64,000 nucleotides of DNA from Paenibacillus sp. FSL R10-2734 (GTDB lineage Bacteria; Bacillota; Bacilli; Paenibacillales; Paenibacillaceae), in contig NZ_CP150170.1 in assembly GCF_037963865.1 (NCBI RefSeq), forward strand, positions 2,852,001 through 2,916,000. Direction: 5' to 3'. Shown here piece after piece: positions 25,903 to 34,591 of the stretch; within the stretch, counting starts at the first letter, position 1, and every line of letters begins with the position of its first letter. The position numbers and the translations under genes were made by a program. The notes under the pieces were generated by a model, which was not told where the DNA came from, did not search any database, and was given only the letters and a program-made list of their open reading frames with translations.

Positions 25903-27587
25903 TGAGTAAACGCGAGGCTTTTATCACCAATACTAAATGTGAATGTGGCCACCAGAACCCTGTAGGCACTGTTCTCTGTGAAGCATGTGGAAAGCCGCTT
26001 GGCAAAGAATCGGACTGGGGCGAGAATCTGGAAATGCGTTATGATGGTGTAGCCCGCCGTTCGCAGCGCGTTAATCCAGGCATTATTGATCGAGTTTGGA
26101 ACTTCTTTTCATCCGTCAAAATAGCAATTTATCTAATCGTTTTGACACTGTTAGGCTCTATGCTGGGAACAATTTTCCCTCAGGAGAGTACTTTCCTTAA
26201 TATTGACGCATCGAGTTATTATAAGCAGGAGTATGGAACAGCTGGGGACATCTACTATAAGCTTGGACTTTCACATACATACGAATCCTGGTGGTTTGTA
26301 ACTCTACTTGTAATGATTGGCGCTTCACTGGTCATTTGTAGTTTGGACCGAGTCCTTCCCCTATACAAGGCATTAACTAGGCAGAAGATTCGGAAACATC
26401 GTCAGTTCTTAACCCGGCAAAAGGCCGTGCTAGTCACTGAAGTGCAAGAAGAACCAGAAGCATGGGTTGCTCGGGTGGTTCAACCTATGCGTAAAAAGGG
26501 CTACCGAGTCAAGACAGAAGGAGGAGCTCTGCTAGCAGAGAAACACCGCTTCAGCCGCTGGGGACCTTACGTAATACATATTGGTTTGATTATTTTTTTA
26601 CTTGCTGTACTGGCAAGAGGATTGCCGGGACTCAATATGGATCAGCATCTTGCCTTCCCGCAAGGGGAGATTACACAGATTCCGGATACTACCTACTATT
26701 TAAAAAATGAGAAATTCACCGTAGAGTTTTATACAGATGAAGAGATGCCTGAGGAGTTTCGCGGCAAAAAAATCCTTCCGAAATTATTCCAAACCAAAGC
26801 AGTGCTATATCAATGTACCGCGGATTGTGGAGATCCTACTAAGGAACCGCAGCTTACCGAGGTGACAACTCATAATATCCAAGTTAACTCACCTTTGGAT
26901 TATAAAGGATTGAAAGCGTATCAGTTTGATTATGATTTAACGCCTGTGCTCCGTTCCGTACAGCCTGTACTTAAGAATTCCGACACTGGAGAGGCATACG
27001 GTAAATTTAAACTGGACATGAAGAATCCGCAGCGTGCGATTACAGCGGGACCTTATTCGTTGACTTTAAAAGAGAAGTATATGGATTTTGGTCTCAATGA
27101 GGAAGGGCAGCCGATATCCAAGTCACCTTATCCGAATGCACCTGCATTTTTGTTCTTGATTCAAGGTCCGAATTTGCCTGAGGAAGGGCAGCAGTATTTC
27201 TATTTTCCTAAGCAGGTAGATAAGGCACAGTTTCAGCAGGTAGCGATTAACGATAAGCTTGGTGGCAGCAGTAGATTTCTTGAGCTTGAAGTGGACAACA
27301 TGAGCGATGTTGATTTTTCGGAATCGACCACATACTTGAACATACGTATTGATCGTGCAATGCCTTTTGTATGGTTAGGTGCAGCAATCGTGATGCTAGG
27401 ATTAGTCCTTGGATTTTACTGGCAGCATAGACGCATCTGGCTTACCGTTACTAACGGAGAGCTAATACTCGGAGGACATACGAACAAGAACTGGTTCGGC
27501 TTCCGCCGTGAAATCGTTTCTATTTTAGAAAAAGTAGATATGGTAGTCGATGAAAAATCAATAGATAATGGAGGAGGCCTTACATGA
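25902..27587 (+). CDS. resB: Cytochrome c biogenesis protein ResB
   Basis: Membrane protein of 561 residues that with ResC forms the System II cytochrome c haem lyase. Spans lie near residues 65-85 (SSVKIAIYLIVLTLLGSML), 125-145, 205-225 and 490-510, with a large extracytoplasmic loop before the last. The first 30 residues are unusual: C13-x-C15 and C26-x2-C29 form a zinc-ribbon-like knuckle in the cytoplasm, ahead of the usual ResB start. The ATG at 25902 overlaps resA by one base; resC overlaps its stop by four. Confidence 0.93.
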   Translation: MSKREAFITNTKCECGHQNPVGTVLCEACGKPLGKESDWGENLEMRYDGVARRSQRVNPGIIDRVWNFFSSVKIAIYLIVLTLLGSMLGTIFPQESTFLNIDASSYYKQEYGTAGDIYYKLGLSHTYESWWFVTLLVMIGASLVICSLDRVLPLYKALTRQKIRKHRQFLTRQKAVLVTEVQEEPEAWVARVVQPMRKKGYRVKTEGGALLAEKHRFSRWGPYVIHIGLIIFLLAVLARGLPGLNMDQHLAFPQGEITQIPDTTYYLKNEKFTVEFYTDEEMPEEFRGKKILPKLFQTKAVLYQCTADCGDPTKEPQLTEVTTHNIQVNSPLDYKGLKAYQFDYDLTPVLRSVQPVLKNSDTGEAYGKFKLDMKNPQRAITAGPYSLTLKEKYMDFGLNEEGQPISKSPYPNAPAFLFLIQGPNLPEEGQQYFYFPKQVDKAQFQQVAINDKLGGSSRFLELEVDNMSDVDFSESTTYLNIRIDRAMPFVWLGAAIVMLGLVLGFYWQHRRIWLTVTNGELILGGHTNKNWFGFRREIVSILEKVDMVVDEKSIDNGGGLT

Positions 27588-28846
27588 GCTTGCTCGATAT
27601 CAGCAGCGCTGTCTTTATTGCCGCATTCTTATTATACAGCGGTTCGTTTATGTTATTCACTATCGCTATCATGGGTCGCAAGTGGTCGGGCCGTAAGCCA
27701 GAGGAACATACTGCTCGCTGGGGGAAAATAGCTTTTATTGTTTCTTCAATAGGACTTATCTTTCATCTCATATATTTCTTTACACGCTGGTCTGGTTCAG
27801 GACATATTCCAGTCAGCAATATGTATGAGTTCATGACTTTCTTATCTATGATGGTTATGGTAGCCTTTACAGTGATGTTCGCGATCTATCGAAAGGTGAT
27901 TCTCGGTCTGTTTGCAGTGCCAATTAGCATTATTGTGATGGCATATGCAGCTGTATTTCCACAGGAGGTTCAGCCGCTGATTCCATCCCTACAATCGAAC
28001 TATCTTAAGATTCACGTAACACTGGCTGCACTAGGTGAATCCTTCTTCGCAGTAGGATTTGCGGCAGGGCTGATGTATCTGCTGCGGACTGTGAATTTTG
28101 CCAGTAAAGAGAAGGCGGATCGTAAGCAGCAGAAGATGATTGAATTTACTCTCTTTTCAATCATTGTTATAATTGGTTTTCTGGGTTCAGTTTTTGCTTT
28201 CCGCGGAGCAGGTTATGAGACTGTTTTTGTCCGTCCCAACGTTACGATTGACAGCGCAGGGCAGGAAAATAGTACAATAGAGAAAGTGAGTTATCGAATG
28301 CCGCCGATTGTGGCTCCTCACAATAGCGAAATAGAAAGCTTCCAGTCGTTTCTTGGCATGAAAGAACCTCTCTTTGAAGCTCCTTCTTGGATGAATGGTG
28401 TGAATGCTGGCCGGAAGTTTAATACTGTAATCTGGTCGATTCTCTCTGGATTAATCCTTTACGGAATTCTTCGCTTAATCATACGCAAGCCATTGGGCGC
28501 AGCGATTCACCCAGTGATGGATGGAATTGATGAAGGCGATCTAGATGAGATTACGTATAGGGCGATAGCGATTGGCTTTCCTATTTTCACATTAGGCGCT
28601 TTGATTTTTGCAATGATATGGGCGCAAATAGCCTGGGGAAGATTCTGGGGATGGGACCCCAAAGAAGTCTGGGCACTCGTTACTTGGCTTTTCTACAGTG
28701 CTTATCTTCATTTACGATTGGCTCGAGGATGGCAAGGGCGAAAATCTGCCTGGCTTGCCGTTCTAGGCTTTTTGGTCGTAATGTTTACCTTGGTTGGCGT
28801 TAATCTAGTCATCGCCGGACTTCATTCTTATGCGGGGACGGACTGA
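27584..28846 (+). CDS. resC: Cytochrome c biogenesis protein ResC (CcsA)
   Basis: Polytopic membrane protein of 420 residues, the haem-handling partner of ResB. The tryptophan-rich WWD signature is intact (WGRFWGWDPKEVWALVTW), as are flanking His residues for haem binding (for example in HVTLAALGESFFA and HSYAGTD). A long extracytoplasmic insert near residues 213-270 separates the spans. It overlaps resB by ATGA and has GGAGGAGG upstream, so the two are translationally coupled. Confidence 0.94.
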   Translation: MSLLDISSAVFIAAFLLYSGSFMLFTIAIMGRKWSGRKPEEHTARWGKIAFIVSSIGLIFHLIYFFTRWSGSGHIPVSNMYEFMTFLSMMVMVAFTVMFAIYRKVILGLFAVPISIIVMAYAAVFPQEVQPLIPSLQSNYLKIHVTLAALGESFFAVGFAAGLMYLLRTVNFASKEKADRKQQKMIEFTLFSIIVIIGFLGSVFAFRGAGYETVFVRPNVTIDSAGQENSTIEKVSYRMPPIVAPHNSEIESFQSFLGMKEPLFEAPSWMNGVNAGRKFNTVIWSILSGLILYGILRLIIRKPLGAAIHPVMDGIDEGDLDEITYRAIAIGFPIFTLGALIFAMIWAQIAWGRFWGWDPKEVWALVTWLFYSAYLHLRLARGWQGRKSAWLAVLGFLVVMFTLVGVNLVIAGLHSYAGTD

Positions 28847-28923
28847 GCATAGTTTACCTGCTAACACAGCACAATGGATTTAAGGTTACGTTCTACTGTA
28901 TTTGATGAAGGGGTTGTTGTGAA

Positions 28924-29640
28924 ATGGCAGATCATTTAAACAGAATTCTGGTAGTGGATGATGAGGAACGCATTCGCCGCTTGCTTAAGATGTATCTTGA
29001 AAAAGAAGGCTATGAAATCGACGAAGCAGAAGACGGCGAAATCGCTCTTCGTAAAGCAACGGCAAATGACTATGGTCTAATTTTGCTGGATGTTATGCTG
29101 CCTGGCATTGATGGAATGGAAGTGCTGACCAGACTCAGAGGGGTCAAGTCAACACCAGTCTTAATGCTTACAGCTAAAGGTGAAGAGATTAATCGTGTGC
29201 AGGGCTTTGAGATGGGCGCTGATGATTATGTCGTGAAGCCTTTTAGCCCTCGAGAAGTGATTTATCGCGTGAAGGCAATTATGCGCCGATCATCGGCAAC
29301 AGCATTTTTGTCGAAAGAGAGCAACTCCAGTAATAACATTGTATTTACTCATCTTATTATTGAGCATGACGCGCACCGAGTTACTGCAGGCGGTGAAGAA
29401 GTGAGTCTGACACCGAAAGAATATGAACTGCTGCATTATTTGGCGATTTCGCCGGATAAAGTGTTCTCTCGTGAAGAACTGCTTAAGGATGTTTGGAATT
29501 ATGAGTTTTTTGGAGATTTGCGTACAGTCGATACCCATGTTAAGCGTCTTCGTGAAAAACTAAATAAGGTATCACCGGAATCCGCGGCGATGATTACAAC
29601 TGTATGGGGTGTAGGCTACAAACTTGAGGTACCTAAATAA
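28924..29640 (+). CDS. resD: Response regulator ResD
   Basis: OmpR-family regulator of 238 residues. The receiver domain shows VVDDEERIRR, the phosphoacceptor D56 in LLDVMLPGIDG, Thr in MLTAKGEE and Lys in DYVVKPFSPRE. The C-terminal winged helix ends RTVDTHVKRLREKLNK and WGVGYKLEVP. In B. subtilis ResD controls aerobic and anaerobic respiration genes, including resABC. It abuts resE with no gap. Confidence 0.94.
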   Translation: MADHLNRILVVDDEERIRRLLKMYLEKEGYEIDEAEDGEIALRKATANDYGLILLDVMLPGIDGMEVLTRLRGVKSTPVLMLTAKGEEINRVQGFEMGADDYVVKPFSPREVIYRVKAIMRRSSATAFLSKESNSSNNIVFTHLIIEHDAHRVTAGGEEVSLTPKEYELLHYLAISPDKVFSREELLKDVWNYEFFGDLRTVDTHVKRLREKLNKVSPESAAMITTVWGVGYKLEVPK

Positions 29641-31077
29641 GTGAACTTCTGGAGAAGTCTTGTCGGCAAGCTGTGGGTCACGATCATCTGCCTGGTCGCT
29701 GTCGTGCTTATTACACTGGGGTTGTTCCTGCTGCCCTATATCGACAGTAACTTTGCCAATTCCGGCGATATCAAACGTTTATTTATGTATACGTGCATGA
29801 TCGGATTTTCTTTGACGACATTCTTCGCGTTGTTCTTGTTTACCAAGATTACTCAACCGATGCAACGTGTCATCGAGGCTGCAAACAACATTCGACGTGG
29901 TGAATACGGAACAAGGCTGACGCTTGTCACAAGCGACGAAATCGGCCAATTGGCGACTTCATTCAATCATATGGCTGAGGAGCTGGAAGAGAATATTCGC
30001 AGTCTGCACCATGAGAAAGGTCATCTATCCAGTGTATTGCGCAGCATGAGTGATGCTGTAATCACTTTTGACATCGAAGGCCAGATTATTCTGACCAATC
30101 CGCATGGTCAGTCGTTGCTTGAGAGCTGGAGCGATTTAGAGTGGGAACAAGATAGTGACATTCAGCTTCATTCGGAAACGGCGGGAAGTAATGTTCCACC
30201 TCCCCTGCGTCCTTTATTTTTGAGTACGTTGAAACAAGGCGGCGATGAGCGCTCTAATGTGCATGTCCGGCAGGGTGTATGGTCTGTCCATATGGCACCT
30301 TTAAATTCTGAGGGTAACATTCGTGGAGTGGTTGCTGTTCTGCGTGATGTGACTGAAGAGGTGCGACTCGAAAAAATGCGCCGTGACTTCGTGGCTAACG
30401 TCTCCCATGAGATTCGGACTCCGTTATCGATGATGCAAGGTTATAGTGAAGCACTAATTGATGGGATGGCTTCTTCACCCGAGGAAAGTAGTGAACTGAT
30501 TCAGGTCATTCATGACGAATCACTACGGATGGGACGTCTCGTTAAGGATTTGCTCGACCTTGCGCGGATGGAAGCTGGGCATACAGATATGCTGAAGGCA
30601 GAGGTAGATGCGAATGAACTGCTGGAACGAGTTTATCGTAAATTTTCCGTACGTGCTAAAGAACGCGATATTCATCTTCAGCTAAACAAAGAAAGTGATG
30701 TCCCTATTCTTAAGGCGGCGGATGAAGATAAGCTGGAGCAAGTCTTAACCAATCTACTCGATAATGCTTTTCGTCATACACAGGGTGGAAAGAAGATCAC
30801 CGTTCATACAGGAACTTGTGTCTTAGAAGGACGCCGCTATCTTGAAATTAAAATTCGGGATGAAGGAGTCGGCATACCACAGGAAGATCTGCCGTATATA
30901 TTTGATCGTTTCTACAAAGCCGATAAGGCTCGTGTACGGGGAGAATCAGGTGGAACCGGACTGGGGCTAGCAATTGTCAAAAATATTGTAGAAGCGCATC
31001 ACGGGTACATTTCCGCTTCCAGTAAGCTTGGAGAAAGTACGACCTTTACGCTAAGACTTCCTGTCGAAAAACAGTAA
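29641..31077 (+). CDS. resE: Sensor histidine kinase ResE (short form)
   Basis: Membrane kinase of 478 residues paired with ResD. Two spans at about 10-32 and 46-69 are followed by HAMP, PAS, HisKA (FVANVSHEIRTPLSMMQGYSEA, phosphorylated His) and HATPase with N (NLLDNAFRHT), G1 (DEGVGIP), F (FDRFYKADK) and G2 (GGTGLGLAIVK) boxes. B. subtilis ResE is about 590 residues with a sizeable extracytoplasmic domain; here only some 13 residues lie between the spans, so sensing must use the membrane, HAMP or PAS. The start is GTG. Confidence 0.92.
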   Translation: MNFWRSLVGKLWVTIICLVAVVLITLGLFLLPYIDSNFANSGDIKRLFMYTCMIGFSLTTFFALFLFTKITQPMQRVIEAANNIRRGEYGTRLTLVTSDEIGQLATSFNHMAEELEENIRSLHHEKGHLSSVLRSMSDAVITFDIEGQIILTNPHGQSLLESWSDLEWEQDSDIQLHSETAGSNVPPPLRPLFLSTLKQGGDERSNVHVRQGVWSVHMAPLNSEGNIRGVVAVLRDVTEEVRLEKMRRDFVANVSHEIRTPLSMMQGYSEALIDGMASSPEESSELIQVIHDESLRMGRLVKDLLDLARMEAGHTDMLKAEVDANELLERVYRKFSVRAKERDIHLQLNKESDVPILKAADEDKLEQVLTNLLDNAFRHTQGGKKITVHTGTCVLEGRRYLEIKIRDEGVGIPQEDLPYIFDRFYKADKARVRGESGGTGLGLAIVKNIVEAHHGYISASSKLGESTTFTLRLPVEKQ

Positions 31078-31097
31078 TTCCAAACACAATGTGTGAT

Positions 31098-31125
31098 AGC
31101 GCCTCTGATAGCAGAGGTGCTTTTT
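31098..31125 (+). terminator. Intrinsic terminator after resE
   Basis: AGCGCCTCTG pairs over 10 positions (one G-T) with CAGAGGTGCT around a 4-nt loop, then TTTTT. Confidence 0.88.
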
Positions 31126-31195
31126 GTTGAAACAAACACATTAATCTTGTTCATCGTGGAACATATCTCATTGTTTATGCTTGGGAGGCCATTAA

Positions 31196-32689
31196 ATGAT
31201 TTTATCTTTAGACCAAGGTACTACCAGTTCACGAGCCATATTGTTCGATAAGGACGCTAGAATGGTCTCACAAGGGCAATATGAGGTTAAACAATCATTC
31301 CCACACCCTGGCTGGGTGGAGCATGACCCAGGGCAAATCTGGGCTTCACAGCTTGCAGCTGCAAGAGATGCAATTACTCAGGGCGGGATAACCGCTCAGG
31401 AGATCTCTTCCATCGGAATTACGAATCAGAGGGAAACGGCCCTGATCTGGGATAAAGCAACAGGTAAGCCGATTTATCCTGCGATTGTGTGGCAGGACAG
31501 ACGTACTGCGGAGCTGTGTGAAGAGATCAAGAGTAAGGGACTAGAGCGATTAATTGCAAGCAAGACGGGACTCGTTGTGGATGCTTATTTTTCTGCTACT
31601 AAAATTTCCTGGATACTTGATCATGTGTACGGTGCTCGAGAGCGGGCGAATAATGGCGAGCTACTAGCTGGGACGGTAGACAGCTGGTTAATCTGGAAGC
31701 TTACTGGTGGGGCTGTACATGCCACTGATGTAACCAATGCATCGCGTACGATGTTATATAATCTCCATGAGCGTTGCTGGGACGATGAGCTAATGGAAGA
31801 GCTTCGTGTACCGCGTTCCATCCTGCCAGAAGTGAGAATGTCTGGCGGTGAATTTGGAGCTGCAGATGCAGAGTGGTTCGGAGTAGAAATTCCTATTCAC
31901 TCTGTATTGGGAGATCAACAGGCTGCTTTGTTTGGACATACTTGTCTTGAACCCGGCAGTGCCAAAAACACATATGGAACTGGCTGCTTTATTCTAATGA
32001 ATACAGGCACGGAAGCCGTAGTCTCCAGTCATGGGTTGTTGACCACTGTGGCTTGGGGAATGGGAGATGAACTCTATTATGCGCTCGAGGGTAGCGTATT
32101 TGTAGCAGGTGCGGCTGTACAATGGCTTCAGGAGGGTCTTGGCCTTATAGAGGAGCCAGCAAGCTCAGAAGACAAAGCACGGGAAGTTGAGGACAGTGAG
32201 GGGGTTGTCGTTGTACCTGCTTTTACTGGACTGGGTGCACCCTATTGGGATATGTACGCTCGTGGTGCAGTATTCGGTCTGACTAGAGGCACGACCTCGG
32301 GACATTTGGTACGAGCAACTTTAGAGTCATTAGCATTTCAGTCTAGAGACGTAATCGGCGCTATGGAAAAAGACGCAGGCATGCCGTTGACTGGATTGCG
32401 TGTAGATGGTGGAGCTGTGCGCAACGATTTGCTGATGCAGTTCCAATCTGATATTCTCGGTAGTGAGGTTACACGAACTACATATGCGGAGACGACTGCG
32501 CTGGGAGCAGCACTACTCGCTGGATTGACCTCTGGGATCTGGACGAGAGAAGAGCTAGAAAGCTTCAACAAAGCGGAGAGGGTCTTTTCACCTGTAATGG
32601 ATATAGAAGAACGTGAACGTCGCTACAACGTCTGGAAAGACGCTGTAGCGCGAACGATGGGCTGGGAGAAACATGAAAGATATCAGTGA
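31196..32689 (+). CDS. glpK: Glycerol kinase
   Basis: FGGY-family kinase of 497 residues that phosphorylates glycerol to glycerol 3-phosphate. Motifs are LSLDQGTTSSRAILFD (phosphate 1), GITNQRETALIWD, GDQQAALFGHT and the late GLRVDGGAVRNDLLMQF. No glycerol facilitator or glpD gene is adjacent, unlike the common glpFK arrangement. The activation-loop His that HPr phosphorylates in many Firmicute glycerol kinases (a HF/HFYG motif before PIAG) appears to be replaced by Glu (AEWFGVEIPIHSVLGDQ). GGGAGG precedes the ATG. Confidence 0.95.
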   Translation: MILSLDQGTTSSRAILFDKDARMVSQGQYEVKQSFPHPGWVEHDPGQIWASQLAAARDAITQGGITAQEISSIGITNQRETALIWDKATGKPIYPAIVWQDRRTAELCEEIKSKGLERLIASKTGLVVDAYFSATKISWILDHVYGARERANNGELLAGTVDSWLIWKLTGGAVHATDVTNASRTMLYNLHERCWDDELMEELRVPRSILPEVRMSGGEFGAADAEWFGVEIPIHSVLGDQQAALFGHTCLEPGSAKNTYGTGCFILMNTGTEAVVSSHGLLTTVAWGMGDELYYALEGSVFVAGAAVQWLQEGLGLIEEPASSEDKAREVEDSEGVVVVPAFTGLGAPYWDMYARGAVFGLTRGTTSGHLVRATLESLAFQSRDVIGAMEKDAGMPLTGLRVDGGAVRNDLLMQFQSDILGSEVTRTTYAETTALGAALLAGLTSGIWTREELESFNKAERVFSPVMDIEERERRYNVWKDAVARTMGWEKHERYQ

Positions 32690-32703
32690 TCAGGGGGATG
32701 CAC

Positions 32704-32919
32704 ATGTCTATGTTTAACGGAACAGAATCTGATCTACCAAGTGGTCTATCTAACCCGGCACTTCGAGCGCTTCAGGGTGCTGGTTATGTACAGCTTCAAC
32801 AATTTACTAAGCTTACTGAGTCAGAGCTTCTGAAGCTACATGGACTGGGTCCAAAGACGATCGTTCAATTACGAAGCGCACTCGCGGAGAAGGGTCTAAC
32901 CTTCGCGGGTAAATCTTGA
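32704..32919 (+). CDS. Small helix-hairpin-helix protein
   Basis: Protein of 71 residues with a helix-hairpin-helix fold like the RNA polymerase alpha C-terminal domain: LSNPALRALQGAGYVQLQQF followed by KLTESELLKLHGLGPKTIVQLR. Such domains bind DNA. The ATG at 32704 is chosen because CAGGGGG lies 6 nt upstream; earlier in-frame starts at 32686 and 32698 leave no room for it. It begins 14 bp after glpK and shares a terminator, so probably co-transcribed with it. Target unknown. Confidence 0.75.
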   Translation: MSMFNGTESDLPSGLSNPALRALQGAGYVQLQQFTKLTESELLKLHGLGPKTIVQLRSALAEKGLTFAGKS

Positions 32920-32940
32920 TCTAGCTTTCATTTCTATAAT

Positions 32941-32983
32941 AAAAAGCGGCAAGCTAAGGAATATCCTTGGCCTGCCGCTTTTT
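32941..32983. terminator. Bidirectional terminator, glpK side / KAS III side
   Basis: AAAAAGCGGCA and TGCCGCTTTTT with inner TAAGGA/CCTTGG pairing; A and T tracts on both sides serve the converging transcripts. Confidence 0.9.
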
Positions 32984-32995
32984 GTATTGCAACTC

Positions 32996-33988
32996 TTAAT
33001 ATTCAATAACAAATGCTACATTTTGCCATCCGGCGCCCACTGTCCAGAACAGAACTTTATCACCGCGTTCGATTTTTCCAGTAGTTATAGCTTTGTGTAG
33101 AGCAATAAATGGGCTGCTAGTTGAGGTATATCCGAATTCATCCCCTATGTACACTGCCACATCACGATCAATACCAACTTTCTCACAAACACCAACGATA
33201 TTAGGCAGTGAAAGCTGTGAGAAACAGGCTGCTTTAATAGCTTCAGGCGCTATGTTGTTATCAGATAGAAGGGTGCGGATCGCTTCAGAAGCAGCATCTA
33301 CACAAATGGAATCATCAAATGGAATGAACTTCACATTGAATTCTCCAGCCGCGACGCCTTTTCTACCCAGATTGGCCAAGCCTTCAGCCGGGAACATGGA
33401 GTTGCCGTAAACACATGTGTCTGTTTGATAGATAGAATCAATGAAGCCTACTGCATTTTCATCACGCTCAAGAAGGACAGCCGCAGCTGCATCACCGAAG
33501 TTAGCGTAGTAGACCGGATCATTCTTGTCAGCATGTGGTGCCACATGATCGGACCCGATGACCAAAGCACGTTTAATTCTAGGATTCGCTTGCATTTGAC
33601 GGCTTACCTGTTCAACCGAAGCAGTCATACCCGCACAGTTAGCATTGCTGTCAATGCAGATCGTATGGGATGCGCCGTTGATTAAACGGTGAATCATTAA
33701 AGAGTTAGTAGGAAAGATATATTCAGGAGTTTGACTCGCATAGGCAATAAGATCGATATCGGCTCCAGTGAGACCGTTTTTCTCCAACACATTACTGGCA
33801 GCCTCGAAAGCCATCGTAAGGGAATTTTCTTCCTCGTTCTTAATACTGTAGCGTGTATCACGGCCTAATACGGTCAGCAGACCTCGGATATCGATACCCT
33901 TTTCGTCAAAATGCTTAATGAAAAAGTCATTACCAACTTTATTGCTAGGATGATAGATATCAATGTCTTGAATACGAATTCCGGTCAT
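32996..33988 (-). CDS. KAS III-like (FabH-related) condensing or acyl-transfer enzyme with altered triad
   Basis: Protein of 330 residues with the thiolase fold of 3-oxoacyl-ACP synthase III. The nucleophile Cys is present (DSNANCAGM, C118), as are the NFGDAAAAVLLE and final GAGWQNVAFVIEY strands. The other two catalytic residues of FabH are missing: at HQAN the sequence is SQLS (S257 for His), and at GNTS it is GYTS (Y287 for Asn). Those residues serve decarboxylative condensation, so an acyl-transfer reaction is more likely, as in other KAS III-like proteins of natural-product pathways. AGGAGGAGT precedes the ATG. It ends a four-gene minus-strand cluster. Confidence 0.85.
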   Translation of the reverse strand: MTGIRIQDIDIYHPSNKVGNDFFIKHFDEKGIDIRGLLTVLGRDTRYSIKNEEENSLTMAFEAASNVLEKNGLTGADIDLIAYASQTPEYIFPTNSLMIHRLINGASHTICIDSNANCAGMTASVEQVSRQMQANPRIKRALVIGSDHVAPHADKNDPVYYANFGDAAAAVLLERDENAVGFIDSIYQTDTCVYGNSMFPAEGLANLGRKGVAAGEFNVKFIPFDDSICVDAASEAIRTLLSDNNIAPEAIKAACFSQLSLPNIVGVCEKVGIDRDVAVYIGDEFGYTSTSSPFIALHKAITTGKIERGDKVLFWTVGAGWQNVAFVIEY

Positions 33989-34045
33989 ATGACTCCTCCT
34001 GAAAGACTCTATAGTATATTTTTTAATTCAAGATAATTGAAGAAC

Positions 34046-34396
34046 TTAAGCAGTAACGCTAGAAATGATCTCGATGTTATCAAGTCCAGCTTTACGTCCA
34101 AGACGAGCTAGCTGCATTTTAAGGATTGGGTTATTCTCAAGGGTTAGATTTACTTTTACAAACCCATCATTCTTAAACATTACGAAGCAACCTTCCAAAA
34201 GAGGTACAACATCAGGTGCAGTTACGTTTAGCTTTCTGCAGTCGATTTGCAATTCATAGTCTACTGGATTGATAGGATTAATAGTTTGTTGATAAGCTTG
34301 GATGGATTTCAGACCATCTTCTTCAGAAAATGTTCCTTCCAGCTCAATATTGATCACTTTTTTAGTAGTGTCCGTCTTCAAAATAAATTGTCCCAC
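34046..34396 (-). CDS. Small protein of unknown function in the ThDP/KAS III cluster
   Basis: Protein of 116 residues, not recognised. It begins QFILKTDTTKKVINIELEG and alternates predicted strands and helices (FSEEDGLKSIQAYQQTI, YELQIDCRKL, ARLGRKAGLDNIEIIS) in an order reminiscent of STAS or SpoIIAA-like domains; that resemblance is only a guess. No signal peptide, membrane span or catalytic motif is seen. The start is GTG with GGGAGAGA upstream. It is 57 bp before the KAS III-like gene and has its own candidate promoter and a palindrome in its leader. Confidence 0.65.
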   Translation of the reverse strand: MGQFILKTDTTKKVINIELEGTFSEEDGLKSIQAYQQTINPINPVDYELQIDCRKLNVTAPDVVPLLEGCFVMFKNDGFVKVNLTLENNPILKMQLARLGRKAGLDNIEIISSVTA

Positions 34397-34438
34397 GTTA
34401 CATCTCTCCCATTGTTTGATTTGTTCTAATCATAGTTT

Positions 34439-34455
34439 GGCTGTAATTTACAGCC
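34439..34455. promoter_or_regulatory. 17-nt perfect palindrome in leader
   Basis: GGCTGTAAtTTACAGCC lies between the candidate promoter at 34532-34561 and the small gene. Without a T run it is more likely an operator or an RNA hairpin than a terminator. Confidence 0.4.
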
Positions 34456-34531
34456 GTGTGAATATCCATATAAATTGTTTATTTAGTCATGTTTCGACAA
34501 TGGACAGTATATATTGGAATATTTTAACTCT

Positions 34532-34561
34532 ATTATAGGCATATACATATCGAATTTGCAA
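34532..34561 (-). promoter_or_regulatory. Internal sigma-A-type promoter
   Basis: On the minus strand: TTGCAA, 18 nt, TATAAT. It lies in the 195-bp gap before the small gene and would allow that gene and the KAS III-like gene to be expressed independently of the riboswitch. Confidence 0.5.
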
Positions 34562-34591
34562 TAATAAAGTCGAAATGTGTCGAACGAATAA

